From contig NZ_BMXK01000010.1 in the NCBI RefSeq assembly GCF_014651715.1, positions 62,001-126,000 of the forward strand: a stretch of 64,000 nucleotides of DNA, read 5' to 3'. Positions 32,655 to 42,212 of this stretch are shown here, piece by piece (the first letter of the stretch is position 1; each line of letters opens with the position of its first letter). Under the pieces are notes generated by a model, which worked only from the letters and a program-made list of their open reading frames with translations, did no database searches and was not told where the DNA came from. Origin of the DNA: Zhihengliuella salsuginis. Its GTDB lineage: Bacteria; Actinomycetota; Actinomycetes; Actinomycetales; Micrococcaceae. The translations under genes and the position numbers were made by a program.

Positions 32655-32683
32655 AATTTCTTCCCGGGGCACCCCGTGGGAAA

Positions 32684-33736
32684 ATGAGACTCATGTCCGC
32701 AGATCCCAGTGAAGACGCGCCCGGGACCAGCCCGGTGTCCGGCGCGACGCAATCGGATCTGGCGCGCGAACTCGGGGTCTCCCGCACACTCGTCTCCCTC
32801 GCACTCCGCGGTCGGGCCGGCGTCTCCCCCGCCATGCGGCGGCGCATCCTGGAAACCGCCGACCGCCGCGGTTACCGCCGAAACACGATGGCCGCGGAAC
32901 TCGCCGGGCGGCGGCGCACCTCGGTCGGCCTGCACCTGCTCGACGCCCGCAACGAGATCTACTCGACGATCCTCCACAGCGTGCAGGAGGAACTCGCCGG
33001 CCGGGAGCGGAGGCTCGTCCTCGCCGTGGATTCGGCTCCAGAGCACCCCGACCCGCGGGCGGTCGACACGCTCCTCGAGGCGAACGTCGGCGTCGTCATC
33101 TCCACCGCGGTCATCGGGTCCGAGGCCGACATCGCCGCGTTGACCGCCCGGGTGCCGCTGATCGCGATGTTCCGCCGGGTCCCCGGAGTCGACAGCATCT
33201 CCTCAGACGACGACGTCGGCGCGCGGCGCGCCGTCGAGCACCTCGCGGATCTCGGCCACCGCCGCATCGCCCATCTCACCGGGCCGCTCTTCAGCGGGCA
33301 CAGCGATCGCCGCGAGTCCTACCAGCGCTCGATGTCGGCGATGGGCGCCCCCGCCGACGTCGTCGAGGCCGACGGGTACTCCCGCGACGCCGGGCTGTCC
33401 GCGGCCCGCGGACTGCTCGAACGCCCGCCGGGACACAGGCCGAGCGCCGTCTTCGCACACAACGACGAGCTCGCCCTGGCGATACGGGAGGCCGCAGCGG
33501 ACCTCGGGCTGTCGATCCCCGGCGACCTCTCCCTCGTCGGCTACGACAACTCCCGGACGGCCGGGCTGACGGGCATCGACCTGACGACGGTCGACGTCGC
33601 CGCCGCCGATCTGGGGCGTGCCGCGGCAGCAGCAGCGCTGCGCCGACTCGAGGACCCGGCGGCCGCCGTCGTGGACCGCCGCTTCGCACCACATCTGGTG
33701 GTCCGCGGAAGCACTGGCGCACCACGGGAGTCGTAG
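32684..33736 (+). CDS. LacI-family transcriptional regulator
   Basis: A 350-residue regulator. The N-terminal HTH (residues about 24-70) reads TQSDLARELGVSRTLVSLALRGRAGVSPAMRRRILETADRRGYRRN, with hinge NTMAAELAGRRRTSVGL. The periplasmic-binding-like domain has AVEHLADLGHRRIAHLTGP, FAHNDELALAIREAAADLGLSIPGDLSLVGYDNS and DLTTVDVAAADLGRAAAAAALRRLEDP. The start may be the ATG at 32684 or the one at 32693; neither has a strong ribosome site. It is divergent from iolT and shares its operator region, so it may control inositol or related sugar uptake. The ligand is unknown. Confidence 0.86.
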   Translation: MRLMSADPSEDAPGTSPVSGATQSDLARELGVSRTLVSLALRGRAGVSPAMRRRILETADRRGYRRNTMAAELAGRRRTSVGLHLLDARNEIYSTILHSVQEELAGRERRLVLAVDSAPEHPDPRAVDTLLEANVGVVISTAVIGSEADIAALTARVPLIAMFRRVPGVDSISSDDDVGARRAVEHLADLGHRRIAHLTGPLFSGHSDRRESYQRSMSAMGAPADVVEADGYSRDAGLSAARGLLERPPGHRPSAVFAHNDELALAIREAAADLGLSIPGDLSLVGYDNSRTAGLTGIDLTTVDVAAADLGRAAAAAALRRLEDPAAAVVDRRFAPHLVVRGSTGAPRES

Positions 33737-33814
33737 GACCAGGCTCACCGGCAGTTCGCCGCCCTCCGGCGCGGAGGCCCCGGTTGGCGGGGACGGCGGC
33801 AAGCGTGAAACTAT

Positions 33815-36800
33815 ATGCGGATGAGCAGCCAGCAGTTCCCGCTGATCGATGCCCGCGAAATCCTGCGTGTTGTCGGCGGCGCAGCCTTCACCCGCGGGAA
33901 GGGCTACGCGGACACAGAACAAATTCTCGACATCGATTGGGACGCCTCCGACGCGACCCTTTCGGCAGACGTCCAGGGCACCGCCGCCGAGCCCTACACA
34001 ACGGTGGTCCAGCTGGTCAACGCAAAGAACGGCTGGCGCATCGAATCCGCCTACTGCTCGTGCTATGTCGGTCAGAACTGCAAGCACACGGCCGCGATCA
34101 TGATCCAGTCCAACTCGATGCACATGCGCGCGCAGGAGGACATCGTCGTCGAGGCCCCCGTCTCGGCCCCGGCCTGGCACCAGAGCCTCGACGGGCTCCT
34201 CGCCGCCGGAGCAGCACCGAAGGCGTCGAGCTCGGCCCCCAAACCACAGTCCGCTTCGGACGCCGTCGACCCGAGCGGACGGATCCAGCCGCTCGCTCTG
34301 CAGTTCGAGCTGCAGGACAACATGCTCTCCGCCCACCGCCAGTGGGCGCCCGGCAGCGGAGCCGGGCGCCAGCGTGCCGCCCGCCGGTTCCAGCTCGGCG
34401 TCCGCCCGATGGTCCGCTCGGGCAATGGGCGCTGGGTGCGCGGAAACCTGCGCTGGAACTCCATCAGCTTCAAGACCTACGGCCTCAACCTGGACGAGGA
34501 GCAGCACCGCTGGTTCTGCCAGTTCGTGCCGCTGCACCGCGCCAACGGCCAGCTGTACTTCGGCGAGGACAACGACTGGATCAACCTGGACGACTTCTCC
34601 TCGCCCCTGCTGTGGACCCTGCTCGATGAGGCACGGGACCTCGGGATCGCCTTCATCGGGAGGAACGGGGACGCCGACATCCGCGTTGCCGAGCCCGCCG
34701 AGCTCGTCCTGTCCGCCGCGCAGCCCTCCGGCCAGCCGGTCCCGGACGGCGGTGCCGCCCGAGAGCCGGCCGACGACGACGGCGGCCCCCTGACGCTGAC
34801 CCCGTCGCTCACCGTCGGCGAGACGAACGTCGCCCTGGGCGGCGACGTGCCCGCCGGGCCGATCGGCCACCACGGCGCGTACCTCGGCCTCGACGGCGGC
34901 CACCGGATCCTCCTGTCGCCCATGGCCCACCGGCTCAATCCGACGGAGCTCGAGATGTTCCGCCACCCGGAGTCGATCGAGATCCCGCACGACGACGTCG
35001 ACCGGTTCCTGCGCAAGGTCTACCCGCGACTGGGCCGCAAGGTCTCCGTCTCGAGCCCCGACGGTTCGGTCGAGCTGCCCGACATCCAGCCGCCGAAACT
35101 CGTCCTGAACGCCAAGTTCACGGGCGACGACGAGGCCGAGCTCGACTGGGACTTCGACTACGGCGACGTCGTCGTCGATGCCGACACCCGCGACGCGGAG
35201 ACCGAGCAGATGCTCGAGCGCGCCGCCCTGCGCGCCCTGGAGGACACCCCGCTGGCCGGCACGTCGCTGGCACCGCGGAACCTCAAGGGCCTCCAGACCG
35301 TCGACCTCATCCGCCACGTCCTCCCCGCCGTCGAAGATCTGGACGGGGCCGAGGTCCGCACCAGCGGCGAGCAGCCGCCCTTCCACGAGCTGACCGAGGC
35401 CCCGGAGCTGACCGTCACGACGGTCGAGTCCGAGCGCCGCGACTGGTTCGATCTGGGCCTGATCATCGCCGTCGGCGACCTCCGCATCCCGTACGCGGAC
35501 ATCCTGCGCGCACTCTCCCGCGGGCAGACGCGGATGCTCATGCCGGACAAGACCTGGTTCTCGCTCGAGCAGCCGCTGTTCGACAAACTGCGGACGCTCG
35601 TCACCGAGGCCGCGCAGCTGACCGACGGAAACGCCGACGAACTCCAGATCACGCGCTACCAGGCCTCCCTCTGGGAGGAGCTGGACGCCCTGGCCGTCCA
35701 GACCGAGGGACCCGACTCCTGGTACGCCGGCGTCGGATCCCTGCTCAACTTCGCGGATTCCGGACCGATCGACCTGCCGGCCGGGCTCCGAGCCGACCTG
35801 CGCCCCTACCAGGTTTCCGGATTCGGCTGGCTGGCCACGCTCTGGCACAACGGGCTCGGCGGCGTCCTCGCCGATGACATGGGCCTCGGCAAGACACTGC
35901 AGACGCTGGCCTTGATGCTCCACGCCAAGCAGACGTGGGCCACCGCAGCCGACCGCCCGCAGGGATCGGGCGAGGCGGCCAACCTGCCCGGTCCGTTCCT
36001 CGTCGTCGCACCCACATCGGTGGTCGGCAACTGGGCGGACGAGGCCAAGAAGTTCGCCCCGGATCTGCGGGTCGCCACGATCTCCGACACGCAGCCGCGC
36101 GCGGCCGTCAAGCTCGGAACCCTCGCGGCGGAGAACGACATCGTCATCACCTCCTACACGCTGTTCCGGCTCGACGCCGACGCGTACCAGGAGCAGTTCT
36201 GGGCCGGACTCGTGCTCGACGAGGCCCAGTTCGTCAAGAACAAGGCGACCAAGGCACACCAGGCCGCGCGCGACCTGACGGCCCGCTTCAAGCTCGCCAT
36301 CACGGGCACTCCCATGGAGAACAACCTGATGGAGCTGTGGTCGATCTTCTCGATCGTCTCACCGGGCCTTTTCCCGTCGGCGGTCCGATTCGCGGAGAAC
36401 TTCCAGCGCCCCATCGAGCGCCAGGGCCTGGGCGAGCCCCTCGGCCGGCTGCGGCGCCGCGTCCGCCCGTTCATGCTCCGGCGCACCAAGGACGCCGTGG
36501 TCACGGATCTGCCGCCGAAGCAGGAGCAGGTCCTGCATATCGACCTGACGCCGAAGCACCGCAAGATCTACGACACGCACCTGCAGCGCGAGCGCCAGAA
36601 GATCCTCCACCTGGTCGAGGACATGGACAAGAACCGGTTCACGATCTTCCAGTCGTTGACCCTGCTGCGCATGCTCTCGCTGGACGCCTCGCTCGTCGAC
36701 CAGGAGTACGCGGGCGTCCCCAGCGCGAAGCTCGACGTCCTGTTCGAGCAGCTGGAGGATGTCCTCGCGGAGGGCCACCGCGCGCTGGTCTTCAGCCAGT

Positions 36801-37228
36801 TCACGTCTTTCCTGAAGCGCGCGGCGGACCGGCTCAAGGACGAGGGCGTCGAGTACGTCTACCTCGACGGCTCCACGCGCCAGCGCCAGGAGGTCATCGC
36901 CGCGTTCAAGGAGGGCCGCGCACCGGTCTTCCTCATCTCGCTGAAGGCGGGTGGCTTCGGCCTGAACCTGACGGAGGCCGACTACTGCTTCCTGCTCGAC
37001 CCGTGGTGGAACCCCGCCGCCGAGTCCCAGGCGGTCGACCGTGCCCACCGCATCGGCCAGACACGCAACGTGATGGTCTACCGGATGGTCGCCAAGGATA
37101 CGATCGAGGAGAAGGTCGTCGCACTCCAGGACGCCAAGCGCAAGCTCATCTCCTCGGTCATGGACGAGGGCGAGGGCTTCGGGTCGACCCTGACTGCCGA
37201 CGACATCCGGGACCTGCTCAAGGACTGA
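33815..37228 (+). CDS. SWIM zinc-finger SNF2-family helicase
   Basis: A 1137-residue Swi2/Snf2 ATPase. A SWIM zinc-binding motif C81-x-C83-x5-C89-x-H91 is near the start, followed by about 550 residues of less conserved sequence with a linker (SSAPKPQSASDAVD). The ATPase starts with LRPYQVSGFGWLATLWHNGLGGVLADDMGLGKTLQTLALM (Walker A near 687-695), then VVAPTSVVGNWADEAKKF, LVLDEAQFVKN near 800, ITGTPMENNLMELWSIF, and the second lobe ending GFGLNLTEADYCFLLDPWWNPAAESQAVDRAHRIGQTRNVMVYRMVAKDTIEEKV. It likely moves on DNA in repair or chromosome upkeep; the target is unknown. The start may be 33815 or 33821. Confidence 0.9.
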   Translation: MRMSSQQFPLIDAREILRVVGGAAFTRGKGYADTEQILDIDWDASDATLSADVQGTAAEPYTTVVQLVNAKNGWRIESAYCSCYVGQNCKHTAAIMIQSNSMHMRAQEDIVVEAPVSAPAWHQSLDGLLAAGAAPKASSSAPKPQSASDAVDPSGRIQPLALQFELQDNMLSAHRQWAPGSGAGRQRAARRFQLGVRPMVRSGNGRWVRGNLRWNSISFKTYGLNLDEEQHRWFCQFVPLHRANGQLYFGEDNDWINLDDFSSPLLWTLLDEARDLGIAFIGRNGDADIRVAEPAELVLSAAQPSGQPVPDGGAAREPADDDGGPLTLTPSLTVGETNVALGGDVPAGPIGHHGAYLGLDGGHRILLSPMAHRLNPTELEMFRHPESIEIPHDDVDRFLRKVYPRLGRKVSVSSPDGSVELPDIQPPKLVLNAKFTGDDEAELDWDFDYGDVVVDADTRDAETEQMLERAALRALEDTPLAGTSLAPRNLKGLQTVDLIRHVLPAVEDLDGAEVRTSGEQPPFHELTEAPELTVTTVESERRDWFDLGLIIAVGDLRIPYADILRALSRGQTRMLMPDKTWFSLEQPLFDKLRTLVTEAAQLTDGNADELQITRYQASLWEELDALAVQTEGPDSWYAGVGSLLNFADSGPIDLPAGLRADLRPYQVSGFGWLATLWHNGLGGVLADDMGLGKTLQTLALMLHAKQTWATAADRPQGSGEAANLPGPFLVVAPTSVVGNWADEAKKFAPDLRVATISDTQPRAAVKLGTLAAENDIVITSYTLFRLDADAYQEQFWAGLVLDEAQFVKNKATKAHQAARDLTARFKLAITGTPMENNLMELWSIFSIVSPGLFPSAVRFAENFQRPIERQGLGEPLGRLRRRVRPFMLRRTKDAVVTDLPPKQEQVLHIDLTPKHRKIYDTHLQRERQKILHLVEDMDKNRFTIFQSLTLLRMLSLDASLVDQEYAGVPSAKLDVLFEQLEDVLAEGHRALVFSQFTSFLKRAADRLKDEGVEYVYLDGSTRQRQEVIAAFKEGRAPVFLISLKAGGFGLNLTEADYCFLLDPWWNPAAESQAVDRAHRIGQTRNVMVYRMVAKDTIEEKVVALQDAKRKLISSVMDEGEGFGSTLTADDIRDLLKD

Positions 37229-37395
37229 TGGCGAGGCGCCCTGCACCTCGCGAGTCCGACGGCGGGGCGCGGCTCCTTGGTGCCGCACGCGGGGCACGGC
37301 GCAGGTGGTGCCGTGTTGCCGGCGTGGCTTACTTCAACCTCGAATTCCTGTTCGACTAGTTGTCCACACCCCTACCACAACTCGTTCATACATAC

Positions 37396-37401
37396 TAAAA
37401 T
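37396..37401 (+). promoter_or_regulatory. -10 box of the DUF222/HNH gene, probable leaderless start
   Basis: TAAAAT lies six bases before the ATG at 37408, in a locally A/T-rich patch (CATACTAAAATAG). No ribosome-binding site is visible. The -35 region is weak. The arrangement suggests a leaderless mRNA. The rest of 37229-37407 shows no gene; only a short CGAGG/CCTCG hairpin follows the SNF2 gene. Confidence 0.45.
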
Positions 37402-37407
37402 AGTGGC

Positions 37408-39357
37408 ATGGCCATCGCACCCCCGTTCGAGACCCCGACACCGCCGGCCGAGCCGGCGGACCGGCTCCGTGCGGCCGCGGAACTCCTCGCCGGCACCTGC
37501 GACCCCGTGGCCGGCCTGACGGACGCGGACCTGGTCGAAGCAGTCCGGGCCGCAGAGGAACTCGGACGGCTCGTGGACGGATTCCGGGTCCGGGTCGCCG
37601 GCGAGGTCGACCAGCGCTCGCAGCGCGGACTCGGCGAGGACCGGCTCTCCGCCCGGCACGGATGCCGGGCCGGAGCCGAGCTGCTCGAGCGCCTCACCCA
37701 GGCGCCGGGGCCGGAGGTCCGCCGCCGGGCCGCCCTGGACGCCCGCACCCGCACCGGCTCCTCGCTGACCGGCCAGGCCCTGCCGGCGGTCTTTCCCGAC
37801 GTCGCCGACGCCCTGCACACCGGGGCCATCGGCCTGGAGACCGCCGAACTGGTCACCGGGATGCTCTCCCGTATCGGACACCGGGCGGACCCGGCGGATG
37901 CCGCCGCCGCCGAGACCGCACTCGTGGCCGCCGCCACCGGAGGAGACACGGCACGGCCCGCCGGCGACGGCGCGGACGCCGCAGCGGAGACCGGATCAGA
38001 GGGCACCCGCGTACTGCCCGCCGCAGCAGATGGTGCCGTGCGGCCGACGTTCGCCGAGCTGAAGATCCAGGCCCAGACGTGGGAGGCGTTCCTGGACCAG
38101 GACGGCCCCGACCCGGACGCCGAACGCGCCGCCCGCTCCCGCAGCCTCACCCTCGGTCCGGTCCGCGGAGGACTGGTCCCGGTCCGCGGGCACCTGATGC
38201 CCGAGACCGCCTCCCAGCTCACCCGCCTGCTGGACGCGCACCTGAACCCCGCCGCCCAGAACAGCAAAACACCCGCCGGCGCGGACACGGCCGGCGAGGC
38301 CGGCCATCCGGCACCCGCCACCGGAGCAGTGGCCACAGAACCAGGGGGCGCGCAGGCCGACACCCTCGGGACCCCCGTCCCCGTGGTGGCCGATGACCGG
38401 ACTCCCGCGCAGAAGCGCCACGACGTGCTCGCCTCCATCCTCTCCGCCGCCGCCCGCTCCGCACAGACACCATCCCTGGGCGGGGACGCGGCGACCCTGC
38501 TCGTGCACGTGAACGCCCAGGACCTGACCGACCCGGCCGGGATCGCGACCCTCGACGGCATCGACCTCCCCGCACCGACCAGCCTCACGCACCGGATCGC
38601 GTGCACCGGGGCCGTGCAGAAGGTCGTGTTCGACCACACCGGACGGGTCATCGGGCTCGGCAGCAAGGAGAGGGTCTTCACCGCCCATCAGCGCCGGGCG
38701 ATCACGGCCCGAGATGGCGGGTGCGTCATCCCCGGCTGCACGATCCCGGCGTCCTGGTGCGAGGTCCACCACGTGATCGAGCACGCCGACGGCGGTCCCA
38801 CCCACACCGACAACGGGGTCCTGCTCTGCTGGTGGCACCACCACCACCTCGAGTCTTCCGGGTGGCAGATCCGCATGAACCAGGCCGTGCCCGAGGTCCG
38901 GGCACCGGCCTGGGCCGATCCGTCCGGAGGATACCGGCCGGCCCCGAACGCGATCACCCGCCGCAGCCGACACCACCGGCCACCCGGACCACAGCCGTCG
39001 ACTCCCCCTGACCGCGAGGACACGAACGCGGGCGGCCAGAACCCGGGAGGAAAAGCCTCGCCCGGCGCGGGTGGCAGCGCGGGCGAGCCCTGGCCCTGGA
39101 GCCTGGACCCCGGCCGACACCCCGCGACCGACACCTCGACCCGCGCAGAAGAGACCAGTGATGGTGGCAGCGGTGATGCCTCGCGCCGGGGCGAGACCGA
39201 AGAGGAATTCGCGGCCCGCTGGGACGCAGCCGCGGCCCGGATCACGCCCGAGACCGCGGAAGAACGCCGCGCCGCATGGAGCGCCCCGGACGACGAACCC
39301 CCGTGGACAGACGCCCCGGCCCCCACCACCGACAGCGACAGCGACAGCGACGGCTGA
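37408..39357 (+). CDS. DUF222 and HNH endonuclease domain protein (REP13E12-like)
   Basis: A 649-residue protein typical of actinobacteria. The N-terminal two-thirds is DUF222: LAGTCDPVAGLTDADLVEAVRAAEELGRLVDGFRVRVAGEVDQRS, with RRAALDARTRTG and RPTFAELKIQAQTWEAFLDQDGPDPDAERAARSRSLTLG. The HNH nuclease lies near residues 435-485: ITARDGGCVIPGCTIPASWCEVHHVIEHADGGPTHTDNGVLLCWWHHHHLE, with paired cysteines and catalytic histidines intact. The end is an acidic low-complexity tail. Copies are often numerous and repeated in such genomes; role is unknown, possibly mobile or toxin-like. It appears to be transcribed alone. Confidence 0.86.
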   Translation: MAIAPPFETPTPPAEPADRLRAAAELLAGTCDPVAGLTDADLVEAVRAAEELGRLVDGFRVRVAGEVDQRSQRGLGEDRLSARHGCRAGAELLERLTQAPGPEVRRRAALDARTRTGSSLTGQALPAVFPDVADALHTGAIGLETAELVTGMLSRIGHRADPADAAAAETALVAAATGGDTARPAGDGADAAAETGSEGTRVLPAAADGAVRPTFAELKIQAQTWEAFLDQDGPDPDAERAARSRSLTLGPVRGGLVPVRGHLMPETASQLTRLLDAHLNPAAQNSKTPAGADTAGEAGHPAPATGAVATEPGGAQADTLGTPVPVVADDRTPAQKRHDVLASILSAAARSAQTPSLGGDAATLLVHVNAQDLTDPAGIATLDGIDLPAPTSLTHRIACTGAVQKVVFDHTGRVIGLGSKERVFTAHQRRAITARDGGCVIPGCTIPASWCEVHHVIEHADGGPTHTDNGVLLCWWHHHHLESSGWQIRMNQAVPEVRAPAWADPSGGYRPAPNAITRRSRHHRPPGPQPSTPPDREDTNAGGQNPGGKASPGAGGSAGEPWPWSLDPGRHPATDTSTRAEETSDGGSGDASRRGETEEEFAARWDAAAARITPETAEERRAAWSAPDDEPPWTDAPAPTTDSDSDSDG

Positions 39358-39402
39358 CGGCTACTCTGAACAGCGCTCAAGCAAAACCGGTCGGCCAAGC
39401 GC

Positions 39403-40473
39403 CTACGGGCGCAGCATGACCTTGATGGAACGGCGCTCATCCATCGCACGGTAGGCTTCGGCGGCGTCATCGAGCGGCATCACCGAGTCGAAAACCCGAC
39501 CCGGGTTGATGGTGCCGTCGAGGACCTCGGGCAGCAGCTCCGGGAGGTAGAGCCGCGTGGAAGCGGCCCCGCCTGCCACGGCGATGTTCTTCGCGAAGAG
39601 CACACCCACGGGCAGCTCGGCGCCACCGGCAGGAACCCCGACGAAACCAAGCGCACCGCCCGGCCGCGTCGACCGCAGTGCCTGCTCCATCGACTCCTTG
39701 GTACCGACGCACTCCAACACGCAATCGGCGAGCCGTCCCCCGAGCAATTCGCGGACCTTGGCGGCCCCCTCCTTGCCGCGTTCCGCGACGACGTCGGTGG
39801 CACCGAACTCCCGGGCCAGGGCGGCCCGGTCCTCGTGACGGGACATCGCGATGATGCGCTCGGCCCCCAGGCGCTTGGCCGCGAGAACCGCGCTCAGCCC
39901 GACGGCCCCGTCGCCCACGACCACCACGGTCTTGCCCGCCGAGACGTTCGCGACCACGGCCGCGTGATGCCCGGTGCCCATGACGTCCGTCAGGGCCAGG
40001 AACGACTTCAGCGTCGCCTCGTCCGGCTCCGGAGCGTCCGGGCCGCTGAACTCGTCGACGACGAACAGGGTCCCGTCGGCGTTCGGAACGCGAACGGCCT
40101 GCCCCTGGCCGCCGTCGACCGGCTCGCCCTCGGCGTCGGTCCAGCCCCAGCCTGCCGGGCGCTCGCACGCGACCAGGACGCCGTTCCGGCAGTTCTCGCA
40201 CTCGCCGCAGCTGTTGGCCCACGGGGTGATGACGAAGTCTCCCACCGAGACGTTCCGCACGGCGTCGCCGACCGCGGTCACCCGGCCGACGAACTCGTGC
40301 CCGATCGGCCGCGGCTCCTCGATCTCGCGCGCGCCGCGGTACGGCCACAGGTCCGAACCGCAGACGCAGGAGGCACTGACCTGCACGAGGGCGTCGGTTG
40401 CGTGGACGAGTCCCGGTTCCGGGCGGTCTTCCACTCGGATGTCGCCGGGGGCGTGGATCATGGCGGCGCGCAT
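39403..40473 (-). CDS. Zinc-dependent alcohol dehydrogenase (MDR superfamily)
   Basis: A 356-residue medium-chain dehydrogenase. The catalytic zinc site is shown by CVCGSDLWPYRG and PIGHEFVGRV; the structural zinc site by CGECENCRNGVLVAC. The Rossmann segment is VVVVGDGAVGLSAVLAAKRLGAERIIAMSRHEDRAALAREFGA. The stretch around FLALTDVMGTGHHAAV and the lack of a long insertion fit the formaldehyde/threonine-dehydrogenase-like bacterial branch; the substrate is not known. An AGGAGT site precedes the ATG. It lies downstream of the guanidino cluster but 83 bases apart, so a pathway link is only possible. Confidence 0.87.
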   Translation of the reverse strand: MRAAMIHAPGDIRVEDRPEPGLVHATDALVQVSASCVCGSDLWPYRGAREIEEPRPIGHEFVGRVTAVGDAVRNVSVGDFVITPWANSCGECENCRNGVLVACERPAGWGWTDAEGEPVDGGQGQAVRVPNADGTLFVVDEFSGPDAPEPDEATLKSFLALTDVMGTGHHAAVVANVSAGKTVVVVGDGAVGLSAVLAAKRLGAERIIAMSRHEDRAALAREFGATDVVAERGKEGAAKVRELLGGRLADCVLECVGTKESMEQALRSTRPGGALGFVGVPAGGAELPVGVLFAKNIAVAGGAASTRLYLPELLPEVLDGTINPGRVFDSVMPLDDAAEAYRAMDERRSIKVMLRP

Positions 40474-40556
40474 TGGTACTCCTGGTTCGTCGGCTGCTGG
40501 AAGTCTTCCTCCAGCCTACGGCGAACGGGACCCGGGACAGAACGCCGTGCGCAGCG

Positions 40557-42212
40557 TCAGCCCAGGTGTGTGGGAGCGAACATCCTCAGCAGCGTCGGCA
40601 CGACGATCACGTTGGGTCCCTGCTGCTGCCACGCCCAGTCGAGGGCCTCCCGGATGCCCTCGGGGGCCACGCGCCGGGCTGGAACGCCGAACGACTCGGC
40701 CAGAGCCGCGAAGTCGGGACGCGCGAGCTCTGTCGCCGTCGGCGCCCCGAACGTGTCGGTCATGTACTCGCGGAGGATGCCGTAGCCTCCGTCGTCGATG
40801 ATCACCCAGGTCACGTCGGCGTCGTGCTGCCGCGCCGTGGCGAGCTCGGCGATGGAGTACATCGCCGATCCGTCGCCGGAGACGGCGAGGACGCGTTCTG
40901 CGGTGTCGGGGCCGGACAGGCCGACGGCGGCACCGAGGGCTGCCGGGAACCCGTATCCGAGTCCCCCGGCGCCCTGGCCGGAGTGGAATTCGCCGCGGCG
41001 GGCGTCCCAGCAGGACCATCCCCAGTAGGCCGCGATGGTCATGTCCCAGAAGGTCTGGGTGCTGTCCGGGACGCCGTCGCGCAGCGCCTGCATGAAGTCG
41101 CGTTCGTGACCCAGGTCCTGCGCGTCGAGCCGGGCCCGAACAGCCTCGAGCGTCGCCGCCACGTGCTCCGCAGCCGACGCACCGTGCCAGTCGGAGGCGG
41201 CGCGAGGGGCGTTTCCGGCAGCGGAGACGAGGGCTTCCATCGCCGTTTTCGCGTCGGCGTGGAGGCCGAGGCCCGGGTAGTTCGATTCGAGGACGCGGGC
41301 CTCGGCGTCGATCTGGACGACGCGTCCACGCGGCGCGAGCGTGAAGTAGTTCGACGAGATCTCCCCCAGCGAGGTTCCGACGGCGAGCAGCACGTCGGCG
41401 TCTTCCAGGAGGTCGGTGGTGTGCCGGTCCTCGATCCAGGACTGGAGCGAGAGCGGGTGCTCCCACGGGAACGCGCCGTGGCCGCCGGGAGTGCAGATGA
41501 CCGGGGCGTCGAGGGCTTCGGCGAGCCGCAGCAGATCCGCCTCGGCCCCAGCACGGCGGACGCCGCCTCCGGCGATGATCGCCGGCCGCCCGGCGGCGGA
41601 CAGCAGCCGGGACGCCTCGTCGAGCAGCTCAGGGGCCGGGGCCGGCCCCTCCGCGGCCCCGGTCGCGGCGACGGACCCGGTGGCCGGAAGGTCCGTCTCG
41701 GCGAGGAGCAGATCCTGTGGAACCTCGACCCACACGGGCCCCTGCGGGGACGTCGTCGCCTCGGCCCACGCGGCGCGGATGGCCGGACCGATCGAGGACG
41801 CGGTGCGCACGGTGCGCTGTGACTTGGTGACCTGCGCTGCGGCGGAGGCCTGGTCGTCGAGCTGGTGCAGCATGCCCTTCCGGACTCCGCCGAGTCCTGC
41901 CGCCGGAATCTGGCTGCTCACGACGACGACCGGGACCGCCGTCGCGTAGGCCTCCTGCAGCCCGGCGAGCGCGGTGAGCGCCCCCGGCCCGGTCGACAGG
42001 AACAGCACCCCGACCTCGCCGGTGGCGCGGCTGAACCCGTCGGCCGCGAAAGCCGCGTTGTTCTCCACCCGCGAGGAGACGAAGTGCAACGGCGAGCGCC
42101 CGAGCGCGTCGAAGAGGCCCAGGGCGTGCTGCCCGGGGATCCCGAACACGGTGCGCGCGCCGAGTCCCGACAGTGCCTCGACGACCAGGTCGCCGCCGTT
42201 GCGCCGGCTCAT
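40557..42212 (-). CDS. TPP-dependent enzyme, AruI-like (candidate 2-ketoarginine decarboxylase)
   Basis: A 551-residue thiamine-diphosphate enzyme of the acetolactate-synthase/2-keto-acid decarboxylase family. [17 protein letters not shown] opens the pyrimidine domain; E50 in [19 protein letters not shown] is the cofactor-activating glutamate; [32 protein letters not shown] follows. The TPP-magnesium motif is [35 protein letters not shown] near 445. It overlaps the upstream ureohydrolase stop as ATGA. Pairing of a TPP decarboxylase (AruI) with a guanidinobutyrase is known in the arginine transaminase pathway, where AruI decarboxylates 2-ketoarginine. No acetolactate synthase small subunit is present. 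The specific reaction is inferred. Confidence 0.8.
   Translation of the reverse strand: MSRRNGGDLVVEALSGLGARTVFGIPGQHALGLFDALGRSPLHFVSSRVENNAAFAADGFSRATGEVGVLFLSTGPGALTALAGLQEAYATAVPVVVVSSQIPAAGLGGVRKGMLHQLDDQASAAAQVTKSQRTVRTASSIGPAIRAAWAEATTSPQGPVWVEVPQDLLLAETDLPATGSVAATGAAEGPAPAPELLDEASRLLSAAGRPAIIAGGGVRRAGAEADLLRLAEALDAPVICTPGGHGAFPWEHPLSLQSWIEDRHTTDLLEDADVLLAVGTSLGEISSNYFTLAPRGRVVQIDAEARVLESNYPGLGLHADAKTAMEALVSAAGNAPRAASDWHGASAAEHVAATLEAVRARLDAQDLGHERDFMQALRDGVPDSTQTFWDMTIAAYWGWSCWDARRGEFHSGQGAGGLGYGFPAALGAAVGLSGPDTAERVLAVSGDGSAMYSIAELATARQHDADVTWVIIDDGGYGILREYMTDTFGAPTATELARPDFAALAESFGVPARRVAPEGIREALDWAWQQQGPNVIVVPTLLRMFAPTHLG

Noticed and set aside
33203-36259. A 1018-codon open frame opposite the LacI and SNF2 genes
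   Set aside because: It crosses two recognisable genes and an intergenic region, has low-complexity composition, and shows no motif.
40496-40515. GCTGGA/TCCAGC hairpin after the TPP enzyme gene
   Set aside because: Only 6 bp with competing pairings; too weak to call a terminator.
40557-42212. Acetolactate synthase large subunit as the name for the TPP enzyme
   Set aside because: There is no small subunit or ilv context, and the gene is coupled to a ureohydrolase. A decarboxylase role fits better.
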